Source of the DNA: Candidatus Poribacteria bacterium
Lineage (GTDB): Bacteria; Poribacteria; WGA-4E; JAJDTR01
Assembly: GCA_028820655.1 (NCBI GenBank)
Contig: JAPPIK010000056.1
Coordinates: 89,880-153,879, forward strand
DNA: 64,000 nt
Direction: 5' to 3'
Shown here: piece by piece, positions 1-10,465 of the stretch
How the letters are laid out: every line of letters begins with the position of its first letter
Position numbering within the stretch: position 1 is the first letter of the stretch
Position numbers and translations under genes: made by a program
Notes under the pieces: model-generated
The model's input: only the letters and a program-made list of their open reading frames with translations
What the model was told of the DNA's origin: nothing
Database searches by the model: none

Positions 1-368
1 TGGTTGTGCGATGGAACAATACGAACCACGGCCTCCCGATTCCGCCCAATGTCCGACGAAGTTATCGGGACGGGCTGAGACCGGAGGATCTCCGTGCTGT
101 CGCGCACTGCCACTGGGAAGCCATCGTCAGAGTTCATCGTGAACTGGCAGAACTTGGACGCAGTATGAAGCGCGATAACCCTATCGGAGATCAAGCCTCG
201 GTACTTGGTCGGGCAATGCAAGCCGATCGTCCCGGAATCGTGTTTGCGCGCGCAGCGGCAACAGGGACAGTAGAACCGCTTACAGATATTGACAGCCGGA
301 TGTTCGTAGGGTTGCCAGCGATTGACAGCCATGAGAATGTGGGCAAGAATGGAATTGATAAACCGTAG
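1..368 (+). CDS. Hypothetical protein, probably the 3' end of a gene entering from the left edge
   Basis: Open frame continues to the window edge (VVRWNNTNHGLPIPPNVRRSYRDGLRPEDLRAV...); no family recognised. Confidence 0.35.
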   Translation, partial: VVRWNNTNHGLPIPPNVRRSYRDGLRPEDLRAVAHCHWEAIVRVHRELAELGRSMKRDNPIGDQASVLGRAMQADRPGIVFARAAATGTVEPLTDIDSRMFVGLPAIDSHENVGKNGIDKP

Positions 369-380
369 ATGGCTTTCTTC

Positions 381-405
381 GGATGGTGGGCGATGCCCAC
401 CCTAC
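381..405. repeat. Short palindromic repeat (GGTGGGC-GAT-GCCCACC), REP-like
   Basis: Perfect 7-bp inverted repeat with 3-nt loop, in intergenic DNA. Confidence 0.5.
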
Positions 406-638
406 AGAAATTGCAAAACCTCGAAATTGCGCCCATTAAATTGTGATTAGAACATACGGACGCATTTAGGAAACACCGGGCTTCCGCGATTCCCGCCGAC
501 TCGAAGCCTTGACAGCATAATCGCCTTCGGTTAGAATGCCACAAGCCGTTTCACAATTCTTCTCAGAACCCGAGGTGATTTTCAATCAAGGAGACGCCCC
601 AAACCGGGAACACATCGCTTCCACACCAAGCTAGAAGA

Positions 639-1790
639 ATGACGATTTGGGCATTCTATGTGGCGATGTTTTTGTATTGGGGTGCGCTCTATGTCTACTC
701 GCCCATATTGTCAGTGTATGCCGTATCGCTGGGTGCTTCATTCACAATAGTGGGCGTCATTGTGGGCGCATACGGTTTCGTTCAAATGCTCCTGCGAATC
801 CCGGTCGGCATTTGGTCGGACCGTCTCGGGTGGCGGCTGCCCTTTCTATATGCCGGTCACTTCTTCAATTTGGTTGGGTGCCTCGGTCTTGCTTTTGCGC
901 CAAACGCGTGGTGGTTAGTCATAGCCCGCGGAGTGTTCGGAATCAGTGCGTCGACTTGGGTCGGGTTCACGGTACTGTACGCAAGTTACTTTCCGCCGAA
1001 TGAAACGCCCAAGGCGATGGGGGTTGTCAGCGCCATCAATGGCATATCACTCACGATTTTTATCGGTTTAGGCGGTCAGATTGCAGAAATCTGGGGAATG
1101 CATTCCACATTTTACGTCGGCGCCGTCTTGGCAGTTTTAGGCATTGTTACAACAGTACCGGTTGGTGAACAGCGCGTGCCCTGGAAATCTGCCACTGTTC
1201 GGCAGATCCGGTCGGTCATGACGCATCCGATAGTGATTACAACGGCGCTGATTTCCGCTCTGAATCAGTATGTCATTTGGGCAACGACATTCGGATTTAT
1301 CCCGTTGTATGCGGATGCTCTGGGTGCGAGCAAATCGGCACTCGGGGTCATCGGCGTGATTGCCCTCCTGCCCTACACTCTAGCGTCGCTGGTCAATCAT
1401 CGCATTGCCGGTCGATTAGGCGAAAATCGATCACTTTTCGTAGGCATTCTTGTTATGGCGATGACGGCGTTTGCCGTGCCTCTTATCACCAACCTACCAC
1501 TTCTGGCAATTTCTCAAGGCATCAGCGGGATTGGACGGGGTATGACGTACCCGCTGCTGATGGGATTGAGTATCCGACATATACCGGATCAGGAGCGGGC
1601 AACGGCGATGGGAGTTTTTCAAGCGACGTATGCCATCGGGATGTTCTTGGGTCCGATGACGTGCGGCGCTCTGGCGGATGTTTTTGGTCTTACCGGCGCG
1701 TTCGTGGTTGCGGGAGTAATCTCTACGGTTGCCGCGTTCATCGCATTGATTCTGCTTAAGCCTCCAGCCAGCGAAGCCATGAACACGTGA
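639..1790 (+). CDS. MFS transporter
   Basis: 383 aa, about 12 hydrophobic segments, MFS signature region GIWSDRLGWRLPFLYAG. Confidence 0.85.
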   Translation: MTIWAFYVAMFLYWGALYVYSPILSVYAVSLGASFTIVGVIVGAYGFVQMLLRIPVGIWSDRLGWRLPFLYAGHFFNLVGCLGLAFAPNAWWLVIARGVFGISASTWVGFTVLYASYFPPNETPKAMGVVSAINGISLTIFIGLGGQIAEIWGMHSTFYVGAVLAVLGIVTTVPVGEQRVPWKSATVRQIRSVMTHPIVITTALISALNQYVIWATTFGFIPLYADALGASKSALGVIGVIALLPYTLASLVNHRIAGRLGENRSLFVGILVMAMTAFAVPLITNLPLLAISQGISGIGRGMTYPLLMGLSIRHIPDQERATAMGVFQATYAIGMFLGPMTCGALADVFGLTGAFVVAGVISTVAAFIALILLKPPASEAMNT

Positions 1791-2055
1791 TTTACCCCCA
1801 ATCCCTTCGTTCAAGCCACCTCACATCGTGCTCATCCAATCCTGACTGGTAAGGATTTTCAAGTTGACACTGATTACCCCGCGTGGCATAATTGCCCCCG
1901 GTCCGAAGTAGTGGGCGGCGCGCGATTCAAGGGTTAAATTCACTGGTAATTCGGCATTTTTTCCACTTAAAAACCGGTTCTTAAATGCACGGAAAAAGTG
2001 TTCTGGTAACTCAGAGCCGATAAGGCATTCCTCCGGCAGAGGAGAATAGCAGGGA

Positions 2056-3099
2056 ATGAATATCGTATGCACGGGAATCAGTTGCTCCGGTAGAAAGGAG
2101 TTGATGGCGGATTTTGAAGCACTCTGCCGCGAGAAGAACGTGCAGATTGGCTTCTTCAATGTTGGTGATTTTATGCACCATGCAGCCGCTGAAGCCGGAG
2201 TGCGTTTTACGGAGAAGGTTCTCGACTCCGATCCTGCCGTGCTCTCCTTGGCACGGCGCTCCGCGTTCCACGAAATCGCGAACCGCGCATCCGAATACGA
2301 GTATGCGTTTATCGGACTACATTCGTGCTTTCGCTGGCGCGGCAGATTGATTGAAGGTATATCTTTTCGGGATATTCGGGAGTTTCCATCCGATGTGTTT
2401 GTCAATGTGGTGGATGACCTTGCGGACATAGCAGATCGTATGGCGCCAAATCCTCAGTGGACAGGTATGCGGCGCGAAGAGATCAACGTCTGGCTGGATG
2501 AGGAAGAGTTCTTAACCAAGCAGATGGCGACCCTCAATAGCAAACCCCATTACACGGTTGCACGGCGACACAATCTTAAGAATTTCTATGATCTCTTATT
2601 CTCCGACAAGCAGAAGTTTTATCTAAGCTATCCAATCACTCTGCTCCGAGACAATTCCGAGCACCTCAATAAAATCCAAGCGTTCGGATCGAAGATGCGC
2701 CAAGATTTTATCGTGTTCGATCCGCTAGACATAAAGGATATGGAGTTAATTCACGACGCGGAAACCGAGCCGATCGAGAAACCGGAAGCCGAGAGTTCCG
2801 ACGGCATAACCACAATTAGCGGTCTTGACGCCGGTTTTAGCGAACAGATTAAGACACGCACCATCTCTAGGGATTTTCAATTCATCCATCAAAGCGATTT
2901 TGTTGTTGTGCTTTATCCAACCGACAAGCTCTCCCCGGGCGTATTAAGTGAGATGAACTTCGCATCGCGCTATAACAAACCGGTCTACGCCGTTTACTCT
3001 CATGCCCGCAGTCCTTTTTTTGAGAACCTGTGCGAGAAAATCTTCGACACCGTTGAGCAACTTGATTCATTCTTGACGAGCAGGCGACACAACAGATAA
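2056..3099 (+). CDS. Adenylate-kinase/P-loop-like N-terminal domain with a nucleoside 2-deoxyribosyltransferase-like C-terminal region
   Basis: N-term MNIVCTGISCSGRKEL resembles an atypical P-loop; C-term QSDFVVVLYPTDKLSPGVLSEMNFASRYNKPVYAVY resembles 2-deoxyribosyltransferase/DUF4406-type motifs. Confidence 0.5.
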   Translation: MNIVCTGISCSGRKELMADFEALCREKNVQIGFFNVGDFMHHAAAEAGVRFTEKVLDSDPAVLSLARRSAFHEIANRASEYEYAFIGLHSCFRWRGRLIEGISFRDIREFPSDVFVNVVDDLADIADRMAPNPQWTGMRREEINVWLDEEEFLTKQMATLNSKPHYTVARRHNLKNFYDLLFSDKQKFYLSYPITLLRDNSEHLNKIQAFGSKMRQDFIVFDPLDIKDMELIHDAETEPIEKPEAESSDGITTISGLDAGFSEQIKTRTISRDFQFIHQSDFVVVLYPTDKLSPGVLSEMNFASRYNKPVYAVYSHARSPFFENLCEKIFDTVEQLDSFLTSRRHNR

Positions 3100-3141
3100 C
3101 GCCATTACCTCACCTACCCATCCCCCTTTTAGATTTCCAGT

Positions 3142-4038
3142 ATGAAGATAGCTATTTTATCACGCGCCGCCCAGAATCATTCCACGCGAAGATTGACCGA
3201 GGCGGCGCATTCGGCAGGATGTGTCCCACACGTACTCAACCCGTTCGGTTTTGATTTACAAATTGGAGGCAGAGGCAACCGGATTTGTTACGAGGGAGTT
3301 CCCGCAGAGGATTATGATGTGGTTATTCCTCGTCTGAGCGCTGCGACCGCGATGTACGGCGGCGAGGTAGTTCGCCATTTCGAATGGACAGGAATCCCGG
3401 TCATTAATCGTGCAACGTCGATTGCTAGCGCCCGCAACAAATTTCGCACGCTTCGCATCCTTGCCGAACATGGACTGCCGGTTCCACCGAGTTTCACTGC
3501 CGGATCCGCCGACTTTCTAGACCGTGCGGTTAGTGAAACGGGAGAATATCCCTTCCTGATGAAGCCGTTTCAGGGCACCCATGGCGATGCCTTTCTTCTC
3601 CTCGACACCCGGACCTCGCTCGCATCCGCCGTCGGTGCGATGTGCGACTTGCACCAGGATTACGTCATTCAGCCCTTCATAGAAAATTCGGGGGTGATGG
3701 ATCTTCGGGTAATTGTGGTCGGAGGAAAAGTGACTGCCGCCATGAGGCGAGTCGCCCAGGCTGGCGAGTTTCGATCAAACATCCACCGCGGCGGACACGG
3801 AGCCGCTGTGGAATTACCCGCACCGTGCATTGAAACTTCCATCGGCGCGGCAGCAGCCATGGACTTGGAGGTAGCCGGAGTGGATATGCTGCACACCGCC
3901 GATGGGGCTCTGATACTTGAGGTCAATCCCTCGCCCGGATTCGAAGAGATTGAAACGGTTACCGGAGCCCGGATCGCAGAGGCAATCATCGCGTTAGCGG
4001 TCGAGTATGCTAGGGATTCCCTGCCACTATCAAAATAG
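3142..4038 (+). CDS. RimK-family ATP-grasp protein (alpha-L-glutamate ligase-like)
   Basis: 298 aa; FLMKPFQGTHGDAFLL, DLRVIVVGGKVTAAMRRVAQAGEFRSNIHRGG, ILEVNPSPGFEEIE. Confidence 0.85.
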   Translation: MKIAILSRAAQNHSTRRLTEAAHSAGCVPHVLNPFGFDLQIGGRGNRICYEGVPAEDYDVVIPRLSAATAMYGGEVVRHFEWTGIPVINRATSIASARNKFRTLRILAEHGLPVPPSFTAGSADFLDRAVSETGEYPFLMKPFQGTHGDAFLLLDTRTSLASAVGAMCDLHQDYVIQPFIENSGVMDLRVIVVGGKVTAAMRRVAQAGEFRSNIHRGGHGAAVELPAPCIETSIGAAAAMDLEVAGVDMLHTADGALILEVNPSPGFEEIETVTGARIAEAIIALAVEYARDSLPLSK

Positions 4039-4056
4039 GTCCTTGGACACCTAGAT

Positions 4057-5214
4057 ATGCAAATTCTGATGTTTAACCACGAGTTTCCCCCAATAGGGGG
4101 TGGAAGCGGCTGGGTGAGTTATTTTTTCGGGAAACACTTCGTAGAGGCGGGGCACGATGTACACCTTATTACGTCCCAATTCCAGAATCTCCCCGATGAG
4201 GAGGAAGTTGAAGGAATTCATGTTCGCCGCGTGCCTACATTGCGGAGTAACAAGGATGTCTGCGCCGTACACGAGATGCTGACCTACTCGATTAGCTCAG
4301 TTGTGCATGGATTGCGGAATGTCTCTCGACTCAAGCCGGATATTGTGCAGATATTCTCGGGCATTCCAGCCGGCGGCGGCGGATACCTGTTGAAGAAGAT
4401 TCACGGTTTGCCGTATGTGGTCTTTCTTAGTGGACGCGATGTACCAAGCCAGAATCCGGATCCCCCATATTACCGTTGGATTTACGCCCTGCTGCGTCCC
4501 ATGATACGAGGAATTTGGAATAACGCCGGAGCGGTGGTCGCGTGCAGCGACGGATTGCGCGACTTGGCGTTGCAGACCGCACCACACCTTAACTTTAAGG
4601 TTATTCCCGACGGATTAGACCTGAATCGTTTTTCGCCGGTAGATCGGGCTGCTGCTCCAGCTAGTGTCCGAATCCTCACGATCGGCAGACTAATTCCTAG
4701 GAAAGGTTTTCAACTCCTAATCCGGGCGTTACCTCGAGTGATTGCCGAAGCGATGGTTGATTTCGAGATAGAGGTTGTCGGGGATGGTCCCGACCGCGAT
4801 ACGCTCGAGGCGTTGGCGAAAGAGCTAAAGGTCGATCACAAGATTTTTTTCTCCGGTTCGGTTTCCTATTCGGAACTCCCCCAAAAATACCGGGACGCTG
4901 ATGTTTTCGTTCTTTGCTCCTTAGCGGAGGGGATGCCACTTGTCGTGCTTGAAGCAATGGGAACCGGATTACCGATCGTAGCAAGCAGGGTGCAGGGGAT
5001 TGAAGACTTAGTCAGAACAGGAGTAAACGGCGCACTGTTTCCACCAAATGATGTCGACGGTTTAGCAAGAAGTTTGGTGGGCCTGATTAACGACGGGATA
5101 AGCCGCGTCCGAATGGGGAGGTCAAGTATCGATTTTGTACAGAAATACGATTGGAAGAATATCGCGAGTGCCTACCTGGCAATTTACGAGCGCCTTCTGG
5201 AGGAACGAGACTAA
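4057..5214 (+). CDS. Glycosyltransferase family 4
   Basis: 385 aa; FNHEFPPIGGGSGWV N-term; GRLIPRKGFQLLIRALP; SLAEGMPLVVLEAMGTGLPIVAS. Confidence 0.9.
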   Translation: MQILMFNHEFPPIGGGSGWVSYFFGKHFVEAGHDVHLITSQFQNLPDEEEVEGIHVRRVPTLRSNKDVCAVHEMLTYSISSVVHGLRNVSRLKPDIVQIFSGIPAGGGGYLLKKIHGLPYVVFLSGRDVPSQNPDPPYYRWIYALLRPMIRGIWNNAGAVVACSDGLRDLALQTAPHLNFKVIPDGLDLNRFSPVDRAAAPASVRILTIGRLIPRKGFQLLIRALPRVIAEAMVDFEIEVVGDGPDRDTLEALAKELKVDHKIFFSGSVSYSELPQKYRDADVFVLCSLAEGMPLVVLEAMGTGLPIVASRVQGIEDLVRTGVNGALFPPNDVDGLARSLVGLINDGISRVRMGRSSIDFVQKYDWKNIASAYLAIYERLLEERD

Positions 5215-5320
5215 TTCGAGGCTTACACACACCGGAAACCCGACCTTTCGCAACACTCGATTTCATCACGTAGGTCTGGGTAAAAACCCTTAGGGAAGAG
5301 CGGGTTATTCGGACTCCGAC

Positions 5321-5812
5321 TTACTGTCTCTTGCCAAAAACCCTTCCAAACCACCGTCCAACCCGTGCGAGCGTGGACAGTTCCTGTTCGTCCTCTTCTG
5401 CTTCCCCGTGCTCGTATTCGGGAATCTCGCTGTTGACATCAAATTGCGGCGTGCCTTCTGCCAAATGTAGATTGTGCAACGCTTCTCGAAAGTCGGGGTC
5501 AATTTCCAGGGCTTGATTCCAGCTTGAAATAGCCAATTCACGATGTCCTTGATCGTAGAATATGCAGCCTAATTTGTGGTGGGCTTCAGCCAAGGCTGGG
5601 TCTAGTTCAAGCGCCTGTTTCAGGGATTCGATAGCTTTGTCGGGAAGATTTTGGTGAGCGTAGGCGTTTCCCAAGTTGTGATGAATCTCCGCCACTTGGG
5701 GATTCATGCGCAGGGCTTCTTCCCATTGAGCAATTGCTTTGCCAAACCGATTCTGTTTCCAATATTCAATCGCTTGATCGTTCGCGATTTCTGCTTGTTT
5801 GCTCATGGACAT
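5321..5812 (-). CDS. TPR repeat protein
   Basis: 163 aa; repeats such as AIESLKQALELDPALAEAHHKLG. Confidence 0.8.
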   Translation of the reverse strand: MSMSKQAEIANDQAIEYWKQNRFGKAIAQWEEALRMNPQVAEIHHNLGNAYAHQNLPDKAIESLKQALELDPALAEAHHKLGCIFYDQGHRELAISSWNQALEIDPDFREALHNLHLAEGTPQFDVNSEIPEYEHGEAEEDEQELSTLARVGRWFGRVFGKRQ

Positions 5813-6314
5813 TAGTGGCGCGGTAAAATAGGTTTATTTCGTCGAAGAGTATCCTGAAATGCGATCCGATGGATAGTTTCTTGTCGCTCTGCCGCCGTGG
5901 CCCTTCTGATCACTACGGCTATCTCTTTCATTTCGGCCACTCGAACGTTTATTACAATTCAGCTACATTGATGCCGGATTCCAGGAAACACGGCGGCCTT
6001 GTTTTAACGCTTGGATCTTCTTCGAATCAAACGCGATCAGCTTGAGGAAAGCACTAGGCAAGAAAATGTCGGTTCCACAACTATACCACATTCTGTTTCT
6101 GCCGTCAAATGCAAACACCGCTTTTCACTCAAAATAAGGTTGGTTAAAGTATCCACATTGCAAACCCCAGATTTTCTTGGGCTACGCAAGAACACCGGAC
6201 TAGCGATTTGCGAAGTGTCGCGTCTTGCAGCGGATTTGAGAGACGCAGTCGAAGGCAAAATAACCTTGACAATTCTTCGTCTATTTGGGTATTATTCTAG
6301 CCGCTTCATTTGAT

Positions 6315-6387
6315 GCCGAGGTAGCTCAGTCGGTAGAGCAGTGGACTGAAAATCCATGTGTGGGCAGTTCGATTCTGCCCCTCGGCA
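6315..6387 (+). tRNA. tRNA-Phe (anticodon GAA)
   Basis: Acceptor GCCGAGG/CCTCGGC, D-arm TAGCTCAGTCGGTAGAGCA, anticodon loop CTGAAAA, T-loop GTTCGATTC; CCA not encoded. Confidence 0.95.
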
Positions 6388-6432
6388 TCCTTCTTCGACG
6401 TTGCCATCGCGGCGTGGGCCTACTCTTGATAC

Positions 6433-6505
6433 GCCGGTGTAGCTCAGGGGCTAGAGCGGCTGATTCGTAATCAGCAGGTCGGAGGTTCAAATCCTCTCAC
6501 CGGCT
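6433..6505 (+). tRNA. tRNA-Thr (anticodon CGT)
   Basis: Acceptor GCCGGTG/CACCGGC, anticodon stem GCTGA/TCAGC with loop TTCGTAA, T-loop GTTCAAATC; CCA not encoded. Confidence 0.93.
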
Positions 6506-6552
6506 TCCTTTGCCGTCCGGCCTATTCCTCCTATCGGCTATTCTACACCTTC

Positions 6553-7683
6553 CTACAATCCGCTTTCCTCTCTACGCCATCGCTCCAACGGGTGTTCGCG
6601 CGGTGCAAGCGGCATATACACCCTGGCTTTCTGTCGATGTGATTCCCACGTCGCGTGAATCATTTCGAGGCAATCTCGACCGTCCCTGCCGCTTGCGAAG
6701 GGATCTCGATCTTCCTCGATTGCTTCAATCAGATCGCGAAGCATAAGGCGTTGCAACAGCAACCGAATTGAACCCTGATTCCGGTGATTTCCAGCCTCGT
6801 CAATGTCTTCGGCAGGAAGGCGCACCGGCTCCCAAGCATCCGCCGGTGTTTTGTGTTGCCCTCTGTGAATAAACATGGTTGTGCCCACGCTTTCTCGAAC
6901 AGCGATTCGTCCCTCGGCACCGATGATGTCGATTCCGTAGGCATTATCGTTCGTTTGGGATTGCCCGAGGTATTGCACGTCCGCGTGAATGCCGTTCTTG
7001 AAGCGAAATGACGCGTGACCCCGCTCGCCAAGTACGATTCCGGCATCGCGGTCTCGCGGGTGAACCTCTTGGGTATGTTTGATGTCATCAACAGTTGATT
7101 CGCGTCCATCCATCTGAACGAGGTGGGCGTGCGTCCACTCCACATCGCCACCGAAGAGCCGCACCCAATCGTATAGGTGTGTGCCCATTTCCATCAGTGA
7201 GTTGCCTGCCTTGCGACCACCCTTGTCCGTTGCCTGCAATAAGACCACGTCTCCGATTTCCCCGTTTTCAATCAGCGATAAGGCGTGCCGATTGTAAGGA
7301 CTGGCGCGTTTAATGTGGTTTATGGAAAACTTGACGTCGTGCTCGTCACAGGTCTCAACCATCTCGTCGGCTTCAATAAGGTTCAAGGCAGTCGGCTTTT
7401 CACAGAAGACGTGAATGCCGCGCTTTGCCGCAGCAATCGTGGGGGCGTGGTGCATAGGCGCCTGCGTGGGAATGATGACAATGTCCGGTCGCTGTTCATC
7501 AAGCATCTTTTCGTAGTCATCGTAAATGGTATTAACGCCAAATCGCTCCGCCCAAGATGCTGCCCGTCCCGGGTCGATTTCCGCGCCGGCGATCAGCTCA
7601 CAATTTTCTTCCGACTCCACCGCCGCGGCATGACTCCCTCCCATGCCGCCTAATCCGATAATCGCAATACGATACTTGCTCAT
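6553..7683 (-). CDS. Gfo/Idh/MocA family oxidoreductase
   Basis: 376 aa; N-term IAIIGLGGMGGSHAAAVES Rossmann motif; GIHVFCEKPTALNLIEADEMVE. Confidence 0.92.
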   Translation of the reverse strand: MSKYRIAIIGLGGMGGSHAAAVESEENCELIAGAEIDPGRAASWAERFGVNTIYDDYEKMLDEQRPDIVIIPTQAPMHHAPTIAAAKRGIHVFCEKPTALNLIEADEMVETCDEHDVKFSINHIKRASPYNRHALSLIENGEIGDVVLLQATDKGGRKAGNSLMEMGTHLYDWVRLFGGDVEWTHAHLVQMDGRESTVDDIKHTQEVHPRDRDAGIVLGERGHASFRFKNGIHADVQYLGQSQTNDNAYGIDIIGAEGRIAVRESVGTTMFIHRGQHKTPADAWEPVRLPAEDIDEAGNHRNQGSIRLLLQRLMLRDLIEAIEEDRDPFASGRDGRDCLEMIHATWESHRQKARVYMPLAPREHPLERWRREESGL

Positions 7684-7862
7684 GCACGTCTCCGAATCAA
7701 CCGATGGAAAATGAATTTCTACAGTCGTTGAGTACGCAGCCAGCGACTTCCCGCATCTGTAAAACTAATCTTCGTGTTATCAGTAGAATCAGCACCAGCA
7801 AATCACGGGCGCCAAGTGGAATCTCATGCATTGTATCAACTATCACTTCAATCTGCAACAAT

Positions 7863-10184
7863 TCATTTGCGGACAAGCATTTTGCGTGTTGCTAAGAAGT
7901 TGGCGGCATTTTTCGTGTAGAGGTAGATACCACTCCCTACTGACTCTCCCATCGCATTGCACCCATCCCAATAAACCGCCTGCGATCGGGAGGAATAGTC
8001 ACCGGCAGGCAGCATGCCCACTGGTATAACACGAACGACTTCGCCTGCAGGTGCATAAATACGAATCGTGACGGCGTTTTCATTCGCAAGCTGGAATGGA
8101 ATCCACGTCTCTGGCGTGAAGGGATTGGGGTAGTTTTGCAGAAGGCGATTCTGTTTAACCTGTCCCCATTCGACAATCTGTTTGTCGCGCGCTTCAACCG
8201 GGAGCAGCGCCCTCCCATCCCAAACCTCAATTCGCCCCGCATTGCGAGAAAGGAGAACCGTCCCGTTTCGACTAATGGCAAAGTAATCCGGAATGGGCGG
8301 GTGTTCAATCAGTGTGTATGTTTGTACGTCCCAAGTTTGGATGTTGTTGTTCTGATTGGTGAAGAGATACCGACCGTCTGACCTGAAGCGCACCGGAGGC
8401 TCGGTATCCAGCGTTGCCACTAACTGCGAACCGCCTGGCATGAGTGTCCAGATTTGGAGGTGTTCCGGATTAGGTGCCGCGAGTGTTACAGAACCATCTC
8501 TCCGAATGTGAAGACTTGCCTTGTAGCTACTAAAGGGTTCTGGCACTATCCATAATTGTCGAAAAACGAAGTTGCCACCTTCGCGTTTCCACAACAGCAC
8601 GCCGCCGTCGGTGTCGACTGCCGCCAGATATTGGTCGTTCTCGCTGAACGTGATTCCACGCTTTCGTGTCAAACTGTTTCCGCCATCTGGCGCCGCTATC
8701 AGGATTCTTTCCGGTTTTTCGATATCGAAGACACGAATTTTGCCTCTATCTCCGTCTGCCGCGATCCATTTTCCGGATGCACTGAATGCGATGTCAGAAT
8801 GTCCGTGGTGATATGGAAACCGGGTTTCAATTTTGCCGGTGTGAAGATCGTAAACTTCAATCGAGGGATCCCTGCCAACGGCCAGTTTCTGTCCATCGGG
8901 AGAAATTGCAAATTCTCGAAACAGCCCGCCGTCCGCGGAAACGAGGAGCCGCATCTGCTGTGAAGCGACATCCCAAGTCTTAACGAAGTATCTAGAAACA
9001 GAAACCACGGTTTGGCCGTCAGGGCTCAGATCAACAATCCCGCTCGGAAAATCAACCCACACATTCAGCGGCTGCTTCGCGACAATATCCCAAATCACGA
9101 CAGCGTCCCGATAGTGTAGGAGGGCGATCTTTTCATCCGGAGACAGTTTAATCGCATTCAAATCATGAAATTCGGTGCTGAACGTATCGATCAGTTGTCC
9201 CGATTTGACATCCCAGACGCGCACGCTGTCGTCCCAACCTTCCCAGTAAGGTTCTCCGGGCCTGGCCAGAGAACCAAGTGCATGAAGAACACCTGTCTCA
9301 TTTGAAACATATAGACTTTTGCTATCCGGACTGAATACCATTCCTGTAGTCCTTCCTATACCGATTCGTTTTTTCCACAACAGATCTCGCGTATTAAAAT
9401 CCCAGACGTTGACGTAATCCGTGCCCTCTGCAAACGATGCCATGCGTGTACCATCCGGACTAATGGCCACGCAATCAATCCAGTTAGCTTCATGGCCCTC
9501 AAAGTGGCCTTCCAAACGTCGAGTTTCGACATTCCACAACTCAATATCCGGTCGCATAGACACTACGATGAGGAAACGACCATCCGGGCTAAAGACAGAA
9601 TCATGATCGCCGGGAGAGCGCGCGTACCTGTAAGTGCCTACACGGAGATTGCCTTCAAACCATGGCCGACGCTCACCTAGCATTTTTCCAGCATGCTCCC
9701 CGGTTTGCCAGTTCCACAGGTGAATCTCATCGTTTAAAGAGGCAGCGAACAGCGGCTGCACCGGATTGAACGCTGACACCCGTATCCTAGCTGGAATCCG
9801 CCACTCGGATATCTTCTCGCGTACCGATACATCCCATACATGTGCGTTCGTTGTCTTGGAATCAGGGGAATAGTTAAGGATTGCTAAATGCTCAGCGGTT
9901 GGACTAAACACCACATCGCTGCTAGGTGACCGTTTGCCGAATTCGTCGATCACCTCCCCGGTGCGTGGCTGAAATATCTGAATGCGAGTTGGGACAGCCC
10001 GAAGGAGGGCTTCATTGGAAAGGAAGGCGTGATGTTCTGGATATGGCTGACCAATCACACCGATGGGTTCGATTGCGATCAAGGTGCAGGGGACACAGAG
10101 AATGCCGAGCCATGCGATAACAGAAAAATCCCCAATCCAAAACGGGAGGATTGCTTTTGGTGGAGATTCTCTTGGAGACTTCAT
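7863..10184 (-). CDS. WD40-repeat protein with C-terminal FlgD-Ig-like/T9SS-type sorting module
   Basis: 773 aa; many WD-like units (..SPDG....V..WDV.); C-term LLQNYPNPFTPETWIPFQL...YWDGCNAMGESVGSGIYLYTKNAANFLATRKMLVRK. Confidence 0.85.
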   Translation of the reverse strand: MKSPRESPPKAILPFWIGDFSVIAWLGILCVPCTLIAIEPIGVIGQPYPEHHAFLSNEALLRAVPTRIQIFQPRTGEVIDEFGKRSPSSDVVFSPTAEHLAILNYSPDSKTTNAHVWDVSVREKISEWRIPARIRVSAFNPVQPLFAASLNDEIHLWNWQTGEHAGKMLGERRPWFEGNLRVGTYRYARSPGDHDSVFSPDGRFLIVVSMRPDIELWNVETRRLEGHFEGHEANWIDCVAISPDGTRMASFAEGTDYVNVWDFNTRDLLWKKRIGIGRTTGMVFSPDSKSLYVSNETGVLHALGSLARPGEPYWEGWDDSVRVWDVKSGQLIDTFSTEFHDLNAIKLSPDEKIALLHYRDAVVIWDIVAKQPLNVWVDFPSGIVDLSPDGQTVVSVSRYFVKTWDVASQQMRLLVSADGGLFREFAISPDGQKLAVGRDPSIEVYDLHTGKIETRFPYHHGHSDIAFSASGKWIAADGDRGKIRVFDIEKPERILIAAPDGGNSLTRKRGITFSENDQYLAAVDTDGGVLLWKREGGNFVFRQLWIVPEPFSSYKASLHIRRDGSVTLAAPNPEHLQIWTLMPGGSQLVATLDTEPPVRFRSDGRYLFTNQNNNIQTWDVQTYTLIEHPPIPDYFAISRNGTVLLSRNAGRIEVWDGRALLPVEARDKQIVEWGQVKQNRLLQNYPNPFTPETWIPFQLANENAVTIRIYAPAGEVVRVIPVGMLPAGDYSSRSQAVYWDGCNAMGESVGSGIYLYTKNAANFLATRKMLVRK

Positions 10185-10465
10185 AGCTTAATGTGTCTCC
10201 GTCTTTTTCATAGCAGAACGCTACCAGCGCCCTACTGCACTGAATTCGAGGGGCATTCAGCAATCCTAAATACTTCACGTCGTCGGGAATCCCGCTGTCG
10301 AATCGCTCCAGTCGAATTTGCTTCTAGGTTTTCACACTATGACGGTAACTTGAATCTCTGTCGCATGTATCCCTATCATGCTGATTATGATTCTTTGCTT
10401 TCCGTGGGACGCTGTGTGGATGGGGTTTTGCGATGAACTTCCTTTTTTTGGTCTCAGTCCAACAA

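Noticed and set aside
1821-2429. 202-aa minus-strand ORF
   Set aside because: Mostly antisense to the better-supported 2056-3099 gene; no recognisable domain
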